Origin: Terriglobales bacterium
Lineage (GTDB): Bacteria > Acidobacteriota > Terriglobia > Terriglobales > Acidobacteriaceae
Assembly: GCA_035764005.1 (NCBI GenBank)
Contig: DASTZZ010000096.1
Location: 1-43,602, forward strand
Direction: 5' to 3'
Length of the DNA stretch: 43,602 nt
In this document: in pieces, positions 8,405 to 18,523 of the stretch
Position numbering within the stretch: the first letter of the stretch is position 1
How the letters are laid out: each line of letters opens with the position of its first letter
Made by a program: the position numbers and the translations under genes
The notes under the pieces: model-generated
Told to the model about the DNA's origin: nothing
Seen by the model: only the letters and a program-made list of their open reading frames with translations
Database searches by the model: none

Positions 8405-11400
8405 TTATCTCTTTCGCTGCCGAACGCGCAGATCGATTGCGAGCACGCCGGTGTAGTCGCGGACGGCGACCAGGGAAACGTTTCTGTTGATGTTGTACTC
8501 AACCTGCACGACTTCTTGCGCGTACTGCCCGAGGTTTGTCAGGTAAGTCACGGTCAGGTCCTTGGAAATCTGCTGCTCGACGGTCAGGCGCGCGTTGGGA
8601 TTCCCTTCTGTTCCGCCCAGATTGGGATCAATCTTGATGCGGCTAATTCCGAACAGCTTTTGTACGCGACTGCTCACGGCAGCATTTAATGCTTCTCCCA
8701 AAATGGCACTCGAAGCGCTTTGGGCGAAGGTCTCGCCGGTTGCCGCTTGAGATCCTTGTTCGGCCTGAACTTCTGTTTCCTGCCGCGTGCGACCGAACGC
8801 GAGCAGGGCGATGATGTCTTCCGACGGCAGAGGGGGCTCGGAGCGGTAGGTAATGTTCAGCTTGTCGGGGGTACCGTGGAAGCCCAGAGTAATGTCGTAA
8901 TCACGTACGCGCGCGGACGCCTCCACATTGATGACAGGCTCAATGCGCACCGGGTTAGCAAACACCACGTCGCCGCGTTCGAGATGGTAAGTAGTACTGT
9001 TGAAGGTAATATCCCCTTCGGCAATACTCATCCGTCCCATGACGGACGGCCTTGCTGCCGTGCCTCTCAGCCGAATATCGACGTCTCCTGAGAGCCGCGC
9101 CATCGAGGTTTCGACGCGCAGCTCGGGCGTAGAAACTATGTGGACATCAAGTCGAATGTTATCTACGAGCGAATTCGGATTGGGAGGAGCAGGCGTCTGC
9201 TTGGCTCGTTGTACATACGTCGCAAGGTCAAATTGCGGAGTGAGTCCGAACTTGGTAATCGTGACATCGCCCGAAAGTACCGAGTTCTGTGCCGTTCCCA
9301 CCAGCCGCAGGTCCGCCGTCGCTTGCGAACTTACGCCTTCTGGGTAGCGAATGCGAATGTCGTGTCCGGTCGCATTTAAGTCGAAGAACAGGCCGTTGGC
9401 GTAAGTGATATAGCCACCAAGCACTAGATCGCCACCGCCGCTCTTTGCCGTAAGCGTCTGCACGCGCAAGCGATTGGTGTCGAAGGTAAGCGTTCCGTTA
9501 ATGGCGCTGAGCCCATTGGGAAGATTGGTCAATGAAACGTTTCCGTCCGCAATCTGCACGTTGCCGGCGAGCGATGGCGAATCTACCTTCCCGGTGGCGT
9601 TCACCGTAAATGTCACCTGGCCCGAAGACGAGAGATTGGAGTTGAAGCTTTCGAGGATGGCAAGGTTTAGATGACCGTTTCCATGCAAATCGAGCCGCTG
9701 CGTGCCGGTAAGCTCCACACTTCCCGATCCGGTAATGTCGGTGTCTGTTCCCACGATGTGCAGTTGATCGATCTTGGCCGTCCCATTGCCAATTGAGAAT
9801 CGCAGAGGCCCCTCATTGCGCAGCCTGAGATTCTGAATGTCAGTCGCGAACTGATCGATGTCACCCGTGACGACAACTTCATTCGGGTGCTTCAACGGAC
9901 CGCGCAGGGTGAGTTTGCCGGACATCGACGAATGCCCGGTCAACTTGCCGGGCAGATACACTCTCAGGAGCGGATCAAAATCGAGCTTCGCCAAATCGAG
10001 ATGCAACTCAGCCGGCCAGTCCCCGCGCACGGTGATGTCTCCTTTGAGATTCGCCGACGCGATCTGAGTGTTTGCGCGCGCCTCGACGTGAAGGTCTGCT
10101 CCGCGGGTAACCGCAGTGCCTACGAGGTCGCCTTCCTGCTCTCCGCCAAGCACGAGATTCTTCACAGTAATCTGCGCGTTCAGTACCGGCTGGTGGATTG
10201 TTCCTGATCCCGCAACCGTAAATTGAGCGCGGCCGCCCACCGGCAGTTTCTTGTTTTGCAATCGCCCGATGTGAGCGAGATCGAAGTCATTCCCGGTCAG
10301 ATTCAACGTAAAACTTTGGGAGGTGAGATCGTAGGTGGCTGCACCGGTGACGTGTCCACCGTTTTGCTGGAATGATATGTTGCGAAAATCGAGCTGCCGG
10401 TTTCGCAGTTGGGCATCGGCAGAAAGCGACCGAAACGGCTCTCCGTAGACGGATCCGCCCGTGACTTGCACATGTCCTCGGCCGCGAAGATCCTGTTCTG
10501 TCCCGGACAATGTGACTTGAGCGGCGAATGTCCCCGTTATGGGATAGCTGGTTCCAACGATGGTCTGCCAGCCGGCAATGTCATTGTCGAGCAGTCTTAA
10601 ATGTGCCTCAATTGGTAAGTCGGCTGCGAATAAGCCATCGCGCAGATTCGCGCTGGCGGTTCCCAGAATTTCAGCCTTTCCGTGCTTCAGAACAATGTTG
10701 CGTGCCGAAATGGAATTCGGCGAATAATTTATGTCGGCATCCAAAGAATCCCATCGCAGCAGTTGTCCATTCCGGGAGGCTGCAGAAGTCCTTTCCCCAC
10801 CCTGAATCTCGGGATATGAAGGCACTAGAGTGTCGAAGTCAGCAGCCTGGATGTGCCCGTGAATCGCAGGCGAGGCCAGCTTTCCTGTGGCCGTGCCGTT
10901 GAACGAAGCTTGTCCATGTACAACGGCAGGCAGCGTTTGTGTTTGAGCGCCGAAAGCGTGCATCACCGGCTCAAGATCGGCGAGATCGGATGTGTTGACC
11001 GAGAGCTTCAGTTGGGACTCGATTCCGATTGCGCCCGTGGCGTTCAGTCGCGTCATACGAGTGGCGAGACTGAGGCCGGTGACGTCGATGCGCTCATCGC
11101 GCCCGTGATAGGTAACTTGAATCAGTCCGCGTAAAGGTAGCTCGGATGGTTGTACAAACGCCGGCGATTCCGCGTTCAGATCCACAGTCGCGTCAGCAAG
11201 CTTGGGCGAACCAGTCCAGCGAACGGCGACACGACCTTGCGCCCGAGAGGCGATTTGCAAGCGGTTTACCGGACTCTTTGCCGGAAGCACTGCACGCAAG
11301 GCCGTCCCCAACTGCATTCCTGATACAACGAGCTGAACGGATCCTTCCACTGGTTTGGTCGCAAGTTTTCTGCGCGGTCCGGTTCCTATTTCCGTTTTGG

Positions 11401-12493
11401 GAGCGAGTTTGATCCAGTGCAGCAGACTTGCTCCGCCATTGAAGCTGCCCCCCAGTGCTCGTCCGTTCAATTTCGTGATCGTTATTCGGTCGACGTCGAT
11501 GGTGTAGTCCGAAGTTGCATCGACGTCGGCCAGACGAAGCTCGGGTCCCGAGTAGGAGCCGTTTGTCAGTTTGAGGTGTCCTGAACTGAAGAAATCTTCA
11601 GATGACCGATAACGCAGCGTCCCACCGAACTCGGCGGCGCCGTCGCGCAGTTCCGCTATGCCGAGAGCGTTTCCAAGAGAGCGCAGCTCAACAGTTCCGC
11701 TGTACGTTGCATCAATCCGCGGATTCCGCAGATCGGTCACAGTTCCCCTTGCCTGCACTCGCGATTTGCCGCTGGTCCATTGCAGGGAGCTTACGTGGAT
11801 CGCGTTCTTCTGGATGGTGAAATCCGTTTGCCCTTGCGAGAGGACCTGCTCGGCTCCCGCGCGCTGCAAACGCACTTGGCCGAATTGAATGTGAGTCTTA
11901 TAGCCGTTCTCTGGAGCGGCAACGTACGCCATGCTCGCAGCTATACCGTTCGCCTCGAGGTCCAGCGGAATCCGCTTCTCGTTCAGCACAAGCTCTCCAT
12001 CGACGATGCGGAGATGATCGGCACGCAAGGCGAACAACTGTTCGAGTTCGCCATTCGAGGTCTGTTTGATCTTCGGTTGCGGCTGATTCGTGCTTCCGTC
12101 GGGATAGACGATCAGATGAATCACCGGATGCTCGACATCCAGTTCACGCAACCCTAGCTCCCGGCGAAAGAAGCTGATGACCTTCAATGTGACATGGGCA
12201 TGATCGAAATGCGCATAGGGAATGTCGCCCGGCTTCTCCTTCCCATAAATGGTTAAGTTGCTCACGTCGGCCTGCAGCCCGGATAAGCTCCAGGTGATGC
12301 TGCCGACCTCAACCTTTCCGCCCGTGACCCGTTCAAGCTGAGCGACAATTTCGCTGCGAACCATCTCGCGAAATGAGTTGCTGTGCACATAGCTCAGCGC
12401 GGTGATGATCGCGCCTATGATCATCGCAGCTATCGCTCCGAGCACGATCCATCGGCGTCTGCGTGAAGGGGACGTGATCGGATCGGCGGTCAT
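8405..12493 (-). CDS. tamB: TamB-like translocation and assembly module protein (DUF490)
   Basis: 1362 residues, within the usual range for TamB. One N-terminal transmembrane helix (about 15-35, WIVLGAIAAMIIGAIITAL) anchors it in the inner membrane. A very long stretch of beta-rich repeats follows, as in AsmA/TamB lipid-transfer bridges, and the C-terminal DUF490 domain ends with ARLTVEQQISKDLTVTYLTNLGQ and VEYNINRNVSLVAVRDYTG. Family proteins span the periplasm and help insert outer-membrane proteins or move phospholipids outward. It sits 5 bases after a SurA-like chaperone gene and downstream of an Omp85 gene, the expected partner. ATG start at 12493. Confidence 0.93.
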   Translation of the reverse strand: MTADPITSPSRRRRWIVLGAIAAMIIGAIITALSYVHSNSFREMVRSEIVAQLERVTGGKVEVGSITWSLSGLQADVSNLTIYGKEKPGDIPYAHFDHAHVTLKVISFFRRELGLRELDVEHPVIHLIVYPDGSTNQPQPKIKQTSNGELEQLFALRADHLRIVDGELVLNEKRIPLDLEANGIAASMAYVAAPENGYKTHIQFGQVRLQRAGAEQVLSQGQTDFTIQKNAIHVSSLQWTSGKSRVQARGTVTDLRNPRIDATYSGTVELRSLGNALGIAELRDGAAEFGGTLRYRSSEDFFSSGHLKLTNGSYSGPELRLADVDATSDYTIDVDRITITKLNGRALGGSFNGGASLLHWIKLAPKTEIGTGPRRKLATKPVEGSVQLVVSGMQLGTALRAVLPAKSPVNRLQIASRAQGRVAVRWTGSPKLADATVDLNAESPAFVQPSELPLRGLIQVTYHGRDERIDVTGLSLATRMTRLNATGAIGIESQLKLSVNTSDLADLEPVMHAFGAQTQTLPAVVHGQASFNGTATGKLASPAIHGHIQAADFDTLVPSYPEIQGGERTSAASRNGQLLRWDSLDADINYSPNSISARNIVLKHGKAEILGTASANLRDGLFAADLPIEAHLRLLDNDIAGWQTIVGTSYPITGTFAAQVTLSGTEQDLRGRGHVQVTGGSVYGEPFRSLSADAQLRNRQLDFRNISFQQNGGHVTGAATYDLTSQSFTLNLTGNDFDLAHIGRLQNKKLPVGGRAQFTVAGSGTIHQPVLNAQITVKNLVLGGEQEGDLVGTAVTRGADLHVEARANTQIASANLKGDITVRGDWPAELHLDLAKLDFDPLLRVYLPGKLTGHSSMSGKLTLRGPLKHPNEVVVTGDIDQFATDIQNLRLRNEGPLRFSIGNGTAKIDQLHIVGTDTDITGSGSVELTGTQRLDLHGNGHLNLAILESFNSNLSSSGQVTFTVNATGKVDSPSLAGNVQIADGNVSLTNLPNGLSAINGTLTFDTNRLRVQTLTAKSGGGDLVLGGYITYANGLFFDLNATGHDIRIRYPEGVSSQATADLRLVGTAQNSVLSGDVTITKFGLTPQFDLATYVQRAKQTPAPPNPNSLVDNIRLDVHIVSTPELRVETSMARLSGDVDIRLRGTAARPSVMGRMSIAEGDITFNSTTYHLERGDVVFANPVRIEPVINVEASARVRDYDITLGFHGTPDKLNITYRSEPPLPSEDIIALLAFGRTRQETEVQAEQGSQAATGETFAQSASSAILGEALNAAVSSRVQKLFGISRIKIDPNLGGTEGNPNARLTVEQQISKDLTVTYLTNLGQYAQEVVQVEYNINRNVSLVAVRDYTGVLAIDLRVRQRKR

Positions 12494-12498
12494 GTGGA

Positions 12499-13245
12499 TT
12501 ACTGTTTGGCTGCTTCCGAGGGGCCAGAGACATGCAATGGAAGGAAGTGAAGATCGGAAACGTCGGGTGTCTTCTTATCGATTCCGGTCAGCGGAAGAGA
12601 AGGATCAAATCCCTGAATTCGGCTCTGATTACGCAGACTCTTCAACCAGTCGGAGATCAAGCCATTTACGCGTTCCTCGCGAAGAATTGCCTCAATCTGG
12701 TCCTGCACTTGATCCAGCGGCGGCGGTGCAACGTTTTTCGCTTTCATTTCGGGAACAAACCTGGTGTCGTAATACGTCTGGACGGCGCGCGGACCGACCC
12801 GCACTTCCGAGCGAAAACGCAGATCGATGAAGCGAAGCGTCTCGATCTCCTGAGCTAGACGTTTGGCTACGTCCTCCTGCGTCAGTCCGTTTTCTCCAAG
12901 CAAGCGAACCCAACCTAAGTTCGTTTCGGCACCAGGAATTTGTTTGCGGATCTCAGAGATGCGGGTATCTAGGTCTTCCCTGCTGATCGGAATGGCGCCA
13001 AAGACAGCAATTTGGTTACTTACCAGACTGCGATCTACGAGCCGGCCGAGCGCCGCAACCTCGTCTTCATTGGTTATCGGTCTTTTTTCCGCATTGATCA
13101 GGTGCGTGAATTTGGCTTCCTGCTCGACTTGACTACGCGTAATGGCATGGCGATCTACTGTGGCGACAATGCGGTCCAGTGTCTCGCCGGCGTAGATCGA
13201 CGTCGCGAACGCAATCGAGAACAGAATGGAAAACAGCACCCTCAT
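12499..13245 (-). CDS. SurA_N-domain periplasmic chaperone lacking a PPIase domain
   Basis: 248 residues. A signal peptide (about 1-19, MRVLFSILFSIAFATSIYAG) precedes LDRIVATVDRHAITRSQVEQEA, the classic start of SurA/PpiD-type chaperone domains, followed by the helical SurA N-terminal fold and a C-terminal helix (QVQDQIEAILREERVNGLISDWLKSLR). I see no parvulin domain, whereas E. coli SurA is about 430 residues with two. It should bind unfolded outer-membrane proteins in the periplasm without isomerase activity. Its ATG overlaps the stop of the Omp85 gene (ATGA), and TamB follows 5 bases later, so the three are made together. Confidence 0.87.
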   Translation of the reverse strand: MRVLFSILFSIAFATSIYAGETLDRIVATVDRHAITRSQVEQEAKFTHLINAEKRPITNEDEVAALGRLVDRSLVSNQIAVFGAIPISREDLDTRISEIRKQIPGAETNLGWVRLLGENGLTQEDVAKRLAQEIETLRFIDLRFRSEVRVGPRAVQTYYDTRFVPEMKAKNVAPPPLDQVQDQIEAILREERVNGLISDWLKSLRNQSRIQGFDPSLPLTGIDKKTPDVSDLHFLPLHVSGPSEAAKQ

Positions 13246-16200
13246 CAGAACGTCTGCCCAATACTGAAGTACACGTTTATGTGACTCGTACGATCTAAAT
13301 ATGGTCCCTTCGTGGGGTCATCCCGGACCGGAAATAATGGTGGATTCAGGTTGTAGCCAACATCTACGCGGACCGGCCCAATCGGCGTCCGATACCGCAC
13401 CCCCAATCCTACCGCTTGCGATATGTAGTTGAAATCACAGGATGGGGTGGTGGAGGTTACCTGGGTTTCATGAGGCACGCACGTTTCCGGGTGCGGTTGC
13501 GACCAGTGGCTCAGGCTCGGGAAGATATCGCCTGCCGAGGCGAAAACATTGCCCGCATCGTGAAAGAGCACTGCGCTGAGGTTCTCGCCGATGTAAGGCA
13601 GCGCAATCGGAGGCGTGCGAATTTCAAGATTATTGAGGAAAAGGCCATTGCCTCCAAGAGGGAACCCGGTTTCGGGATCCCGTGGGCCCGCCTGGTTCAG
13701 CCCGAAACCGCGATGCGAATTGCTGCCTCCTGTAAACAATCGCTCCGGAAGAGGAACGACGCCGGGAATCGACGTTAAGACGTTCGAAGTCCCAGCGGTC
13801 GCGGTTTGGGTCACGTTCAGGTTGCCGAAAGGATTTTCGACACCTATCCGCGTCGAGCGAGCGAATACCCAGTGGCGCCCGCTGATGTTCCTATTTTCCG
13901 CGAACGAATGATAGCTGGAATTCTGGACAAATAGACGGGTGTAGTTCGCCTGAGATCCAAAAATGGCGGAGGCTACTCCGAAGTCGAATGCATTGTAAGT
14001 TCCTCTGTTGGAGTCGAGGGGGTCGTCCCGATGGTCGCGTACATAGCTGAAGCTCGGCATACCGACGCGTACAGGACGCGCCAGCAGCGGTATCAGTTCA
14101 GGACTGATTTGCAAAGTACTCTGATCGACTTTCACGCGCCGATAGCTGTACTTGTAAAGAAAAGTCTCGCCCTTCCGCCATTGCTGTAAAACCTGCACCG
14201 ATCCGGCAAGTTGCTGTGAACTGAAGGTGAGCACGTTTTGCGTGCTGTCATAGAGGGCAGTGAAGCTGAGAGTGAGATCGTCTCGATTCATCCAGTGGGG
14301 CTGCACATAGGTTAGCGAGGCACGCTGCTGCAGTCGTCCCAAATTGGTTCGAAAAACGATGGTGTCGTTGCGTCCGCGAAAGTTCGCTCGCGTGACGCCG
14401 AAGGTAACCAGCGGGCTGAATCCGGTGCCCCCTCCTGGATTGCAGACCTGCGTGGACGTGGGGTTCAACTGGATCTTCTGGCAATCGCTGTTGACGTTGC
14501 CTGTTTGTACCTGGAAGCCAATTCCGTAATCGAAGGTGTAACGCTTTGCTTCCTCGATCTGGACCATAAGGTTCTTCTTGCTGACGTTGCCATCGGAATT
14601 GGCCGTCGCAATATCAACCTGGTTGAAGATACTTAGGTCATAGAGATTTCGCTGCGTTTTCAGAACTTGCGATTGACTAAGCGGATCACCCTCGTTCATA
14701 TCGAATTCGCGAGTCACGACAAACGGTTTGGTAAAGCGCAGCCCCGAAATCAGGATCTTATCGACGAATACCTGCCGCCCTTCGCTGATCTTGAAGGTAA
14801 CGTCCTGGCGGTTCGCCTCGCCCGGTGCAGGTTGGCTGCTGGTCTCGACCTGCACATCAGGAAATCCACGATCGTAGTAGTAGCTGACGACAGTATCGCG
14901 ATCGTTCGCGAGCTGGTACGAGGAGAACGGCTGTCCCGGAATGGTGCTTAACTGTTCCTGCAGAACCTCGTCGGAAAAGTGCAGGTTTCCTATCATCTGA
15001 ACGGCGTGGACCAGCGTCTGTGGCCCCTCATCGATATCGATTTCCACGCGCAGTCTTCCGGCTTTACCTTCGTAGTCGTCGTTTGTTTTCGCTGTAACGC
15101 TCGCCTGTTGAAAGCCGTTGGTCTGATACAAACCAGTTATGACGCCCAGATCGCGCGTTAACAGCGCTGAGCTGAATATGCCATGTCGCTGCAGCACATC
15201 AGCCGGCTGGATCACCATTCGTTCGCGGATGCTTTCGGAGGGGAAGTATTTGTTCCCCTTAATGACAAGATCGGTGAATTTGTGCAGCTCGCCGCGATCG
15301 ACATCGAAAATAACAAGCTGGCGTCCATCTTTTTGCGTGAGCTTCGAGGTTACCGTAGCGTCGAAGTAGCCTTTCGTCTGAAAGTAATCCCGCAAATTGC
15401 GTCGTCCTTCGGAGAGCAGATCCTCGTCAACCGCGCCTTCTTCAAAGATGGGAACATACTTCTTGAGCAATCCTTTCCGCATGCGGGCACCCTCGACGCG
15501 CACATCCACAATGGGCCCGCGATTGATTTCGAAAACGTAGTCGAGCTTGTCGGTATCGGGATGGTAGTTCCGATCGACAACCGCGACCTGCGCCTCCAGG
15601 TGATCGGTCTTTTGATACTTGTTCCGTAGCCGCGTAAACGCGCGACTCAGCCTTGCCGCAGTAATTGGCTGACCTGGGTGCAGCTTAGTAATCCCTCGGA
15701 TCTTTCCCGGAGAGTAGCCCGAATCGCCTTTCACGATGACATCGCCAAGATGAGCGTGTGCACCGCGATCGATGATGAAATCAACTCCGATCCGCTGGTG
15801 CTGAGGATCGAGTTCGGAGTTCATTCGGATCGTGGGCTCAAAATATCCGGATTCCGCCAGCAGACGCTTCATACGTTCCATGCCGCTTGCCACGGCATCC
15901 TCGTCGAATTCCTGTCCAAGCTGCATTTTGCTGGCGTTCACCAGCTGGTTCGCAGTCGGCGGGCCGGGGGCGCCATAAACGACGATGCTGCCCAGGAAGA
16001 GCTTTTCATCGACCACGAACACAAGATCGAGTGAGCCGTCAGGATGCGGCTCTACTTCGGCCGAGATGGTGCGGAATCGTCCCGTCGCGAACAATTGCTG
16101 GATGCTGGCTTCAACGGTATTGCGGTCAAGCGCAGCGCCAGGCTGGAGCGGAAGCAACTCCAGCAGGTCGTTCTGGTCAATACGCTGCGAGTTCTTGAAC

Positions 16201-16481
16201 GCGACACTGCGAACGCGAAATCCGGAATACCGCGCGAATGCATCACTGGCTTGGTTCGGAGGCTCGGGACTGCTTACATCTGCACCGGAGTAGGCGGCGC
16301 CGTTTTGCAGAGTGTCCGTCGCAGTTGAAGTGCTGCTCGTTCTCGATTGCGCCCAGAGACTGGAAACCATTACCAGCAGAACAATAAAAGCTTCTGCGAA
16401 GATCCCAAGCTTAGAGCGTTGCAGTACCTCGTCAGGAAGATGAGTCGAGCTCGTCTCCCCTGCTCTGCATAGGTGCTGCAT
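13245..16481 (-). CDS. Omp85-superfamily outer membrane assembly protein (BamA/TamA-like) with about seven POTRA repeats
   Basis: About 1078 residues from the ATG at 16481. The frame is open to a TTG at 16565, and neither start has a good ribosome-binding site. A hydrophobic signal segment (AFIVLLVMVSSLWAQS) is followed by about seven POTRA-type repeats, recognisable by repeated patterns of VxVxG, a helix pair with Y/F-x-x-x-G-Y/F, and closing acidic EG/RG turns. BamA has five and TamA three. The C-terminal half is a 16-strand-type beta-barrel with the loop-6 motif SHRGFG and a terminal aromatic (SIGQTF). It inserts beta-barrel proteins into the outer membrane. It is coupled to a SurA-like chaperone and TamB. 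Confidence 0.9.
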   Translation of the reverse strand: MQHLCRAGETSSTHLPDEVLQRSKLGIFAEAFIVLLVMVSSLWAQSRTSSTSTATDTLQNGAAYSGADVSSPEPPNQASDAFARYSGFRVRSVAFKNSQRIDQNDLLELLPLQPGAALDRNTVEASIQQLFATGRFRTISAEVEPHPDGSLDLVFVVDEKLFLGSIVVYGAPGPPTANQLVNASKMQLGQEFDEDAVASGMERMKRLLAESGYFEPTIRMNSELDPQHQRIGVDFIIDRGAHAHLGDVIVKGDSGYSPGKIRGITKLHPGQPITAARLSRAFTRLRNKYQKTDHLEAQVAVVDRNYHPDTDKLDYVFEINRGPIVDVRVEGARMRKGLLKKYVPIFEEGAVDEDLLSEGRRNLRDYFQTKGYFDATVTSKLTQKDGRQLVIFDVDRGELHKFTDLVIKGNKYFPSESIRERMVIQPADVLQRHGIFSSALLTRDLGVITGLYQTNGFQQASVTAKTNDDYEGKAGRLRVEIDIDEGPQTLVHAVQMIGNLHFSDEVLQEQLSTIPGQPFSSYQLANDRDTVVSYYYDRGFPDVQVETSSQPAPGEANRQDVTFKISEGRQVFVDKILISGLRFTKPFVVTREFDMNEGDPLSQSQVLKTQRNLYDLSIFNQVDIATANSDGNVSKKNLMVQIEEAKRYTFDYGIGFQVQTGNVNSDCQKIQLNPTSTQVCNPGGGTGFSPLVTFGVTRANFRGRNDTIVFRTNLGRLQQRASLTYVQPHWMNRDDLTLSFTALYDSTQNVLTFSSQQLAGSVQVLQQWRKGETFLYKYSYRRVKVDQSTLQISPELIPLLARPVRVGMPSFSYVRDHRDDPLDSNRGTYNAFDFGVASAIFGSQANYTRLFVQNSSYHSFAENRNISGRHWVFARSTRIGVENPFGNLNVTQTATAGTSNVLTSIPGVVPLPERLFTGGSNSHRGFGLNQAGPRDPETGFPLGGNGLFLNNLEIRTPPIALPYIGENLSAVLFHDAGNVFASAGDIFPSLSHWSQPHPETCVPHETQVTSTTPSCDFNYISQAVGLGVRYRTPIGPVRVDVGYNLNPPLFPVRDDPTKGPYLDRTSHINVYFSIGQTF

Positions 16482-16590
16482 GGCGTTTTGACGCGATGCG
16501 ATCTGGAAACGGATTAGGCCTTCTCCATTGAAGCGATTTCGCGCGCGCTGACGCACGGGTTCCAAGCACAGCTCTGGGGGAGCATACGCC

Positions 16591-16596
16591 TATAAT
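16591..16596 (+). promoter_or_regulatory. candidate -10 box for the ThiF-like gene
   Basis: A perfect TATAAT lies 50 bases upstream of the ATG at 16647 in the divergent gap between the Omp85 and ThiF-like genes. I see no good -35 hexamer at 16-18 bases, so confidence is modest. Confidence 0.4.
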
Positions 16597-16646
16597 AAAG
16601 GTGATTTCTTCAGCTCCAGACGCCCTCATGCATTCTCGGCAGCGAA

Positions 16647-17684
16647 ATGTTCCCAGACGTTAAGTCCACCTGGCTCAAGGACGAACGGTACTCTCGCCAG
16701 ATCCTTTTTGCCCCCATCGGTCCTGAAGGGCAGAAACGCATCGGCACATCGAAAGTCGCGGTAGTCGGCTGCGGAGCAATTGGCGCCTCCACGTGTACGT
16801 TACTGGCGCGTGCCGGTGTAGGAACGCTGCGGATTGTCGACCGCGATTACGTGGAGCCAAGCAATCTGCAGCGCCAGCTCCTTTTTGACGAAGAGGACGC
16901 GCGCCAAAGCACTCCGAAAGCGCAGGCTGCCGCGCGCAAGATTTCTCAGATCAACGCAGACGTGAAGGTCGAAGCCCACGACAAGGACCTGACGCCGCAA
17001 TCTCTCGCATTGCTGGAAGGAGTAGATCTGATACTGGACTGCACTGATAACTTCGAAACGAGATATCTCATCAACGATTTTGCGGTCAAATCGGAACGTC
17101 CTTGGATCTACGCTGCCGCGGTCAGATCATATGCCGTGAGCATGAATATCCTTCCTGGCCAAACCGCATGCCTAAGTTGTCTATTCCCAGAGCTTCCTCG
17201 CGGAACCTTCGCGACCTGCGACACCGCCGGCATCCTGAACTCAGCGACGACAGTTATCGCGTCGATTCAAGTAACTGAAGCGCTGAAGATATTGATCGGA
17301 GCACACGCACAGCTGCGTCGGACACTGCTTTCCATCGATGTGTGGACTAACGATCGCTCCGAAATTTCCGCCGCAATACCGCGAGAAGGCTGCAGGGTCT
17401 GCGGGCACAAAATTTTTGAGTACATGGAAGGCAAAGCTCGCCCGCAGATCACGCTCTGCGGACGCAACTCCGTACAAATTCATGAACGCGAGCGCCTGGT
17501 AGATTTTCTCGAAATGAGCTCGCGTTTATCCGCTCACGGCCAGGTTCGATATAACGATCTTGTTCTGAAATTCTGGCACGATGCATATGAGATGACTTTG
17601 TTTCGCGATGGAAGGGCGATCATCAAAGGAACCAGCGATCCTGCCGTGGCGCGGAGCCTGTACGCGCGCTTCGTGGGCTCCTAG
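16647..17684 (+). CDS. ThiF/MoeB/HesA-family adenylyltransferase (E1-like)
   Basis: 345 residues. The family start RYSRQIL is at 14-20, the Rossmann ATP site VVGCGAIG at 39-46, and DRDYVEPSNLQRQ at 65-77 supplies the arginine and aspartate used in adenylation. A catalytic-type cysteine is at C191 (FATCDTAG), and the zinc site is two CxxC pairs (C175/C178 and C249/C252). It should adenylate the C-terminal Gly-Gly of a MoaD/ThiS-like sulphur carrier for molybdopterin or thiamin-type synthesis. There is no rhodanese domain; the C-terminal 80 residues look like a small alpha/beta extension. No carrier-protein gene is nearby, so the pathway cannot be assigned. Confidence 0.87.
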   Translation: MFPDVKSTWLKDERYSRQILFAPIGPEGQKRIGTSKVAVVGCGAIGASTCTLLARAGVGTLRIVDRDYVEPSNLQRQLLFDEEDARQSTPKAQAAARKISQINADVKVEAHDKDLTPQSLALLEGVDLILDCTDNFETRYLINDFAVKSERPWIYAAAVRSYAVSMNILPGQTACLSCLFPELPRGTFATCDTAGILNSATTVIASIQVTEALKILIGAHAQLRRTLLSIDVWTNDRSEISAAIPREGCRVCGHKIFEYMEGKARPQITLCGRNSVQIHERERLVDFLEMSSRLSAHGQVRYNDLVLKFWHDAYEMTLFRDGRAIIKGTSDPAVARSLYARFVGS

Positions 17685-17690
17685 CCTAAA

Positions 17691-18413
17691 TTATTTCGCC
17701 AGCGCCGCCGCTTTCCTGAACCAAGTCCGTTCGCGGCGCTTCAGATAACGTGGCAATGTTCGCTTCCTCAATAGCACTCGCCCGGCCCATTCGCGTGCTT
17801 CCTCATCTTTGCCCTGCGACTTCAAAAACTCTGCGTAGTTAACCAGTGTTTCCGAGAGAGTTGAAACCTGCACCACGCGCTCGAACATTGCCGCCGCAGC
17901 TTCCGGCTGCCCGATTTTGGCGAAGCAGTGAGCAAGGAGACCGGCAGCTCGGTCATAATCGTAGCGAATGTCTTTGGAGACCACGTGCTGAAGATCGCTT
18001 ACTGCTGCTGGAAAATCCTCGAGCTTCAGTGAGCAGAGCGCGCGCCGATAGAAAGGATCAGGCGAATCAGTGCGCGACGAAATTGCGCGGTTGTAGCACT
18101 CTCTCGCACGAGCATATTTACCATCATCGAGGTAAAGGTCGCCGAGTTCCTCGTAGTTTCCTGCCGACGGATTATCCAGAATGACCGCTTCAAGGCGCCG
18201 GATGCGGCTGCGCCGCGGAAATATCTGGAAGCTGCGAGCCAGCATTCCCATTTCCGGCAGCATTTCCACACAGATGTAAATGAAAGCCCCTAGTCCGCTC
18301 CCGAGAATGATGATCCAGAGCCAGTACCAATCTGGCCGGCGGCGGATGAAATGAATGATGGCAATCGCCTGCAGGATGAAGCCGATTCCGAAAAATCCTG
18401 GTATGCCGATCAT
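17691..18413 (-). CDS. membrane protein with TPR domain
   Basis: 240 residues. Two hydrophobic helices at about 5-22 and 29-51 (with an RRRPDWYWLW linker, as in PLDc_N-type hairpins) are followed by TPR repeats from about 75 to 215 (EELGDLYLDDGKYARARECYNRAI and similar). The topology suggests a membrane hairpin with a cytoplasmic TPR platform for protein contacts. The gene converges on the ThiF-like gene with only 6 bases between them. Function unknown; the N-terminus resembles small membrane proteins of acidobacteria and delta-proteobacteria, by inference only. Confidence 0.75.
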   Translation of the reverse strand: MIGIPGFFGIGFILQAIAIIHFIRRRPDWYWLWIIILGSGLGAFIYICVEMLPEMGMLARSFQIFPRRSRIRRLEAVILDNPSAGNYEELGDLYLDDGKYARARECYNRAISSRTDSPDPFYRRALCSLKLEDFPAAVSDLQHVVSKDIRYDYDRAAGLLAHCFAKIGQPEAAAAMFERVVQVSTLSETLVNYAEFLKSQGKDEEAREWAGRVLLRKRTLPRYLKRRERTWFRKAAALAK

Positions 18414-18523
18414 CGTTATTAAGTTATACGGGAGAGGTTACAGGGAACAGATTACGGAAGGTAGCAAAATATGGCGAAGGCGCAGTTTCTGCCGGTCGCG
18501 CCTGCTGCTCACGATAAAATGGA

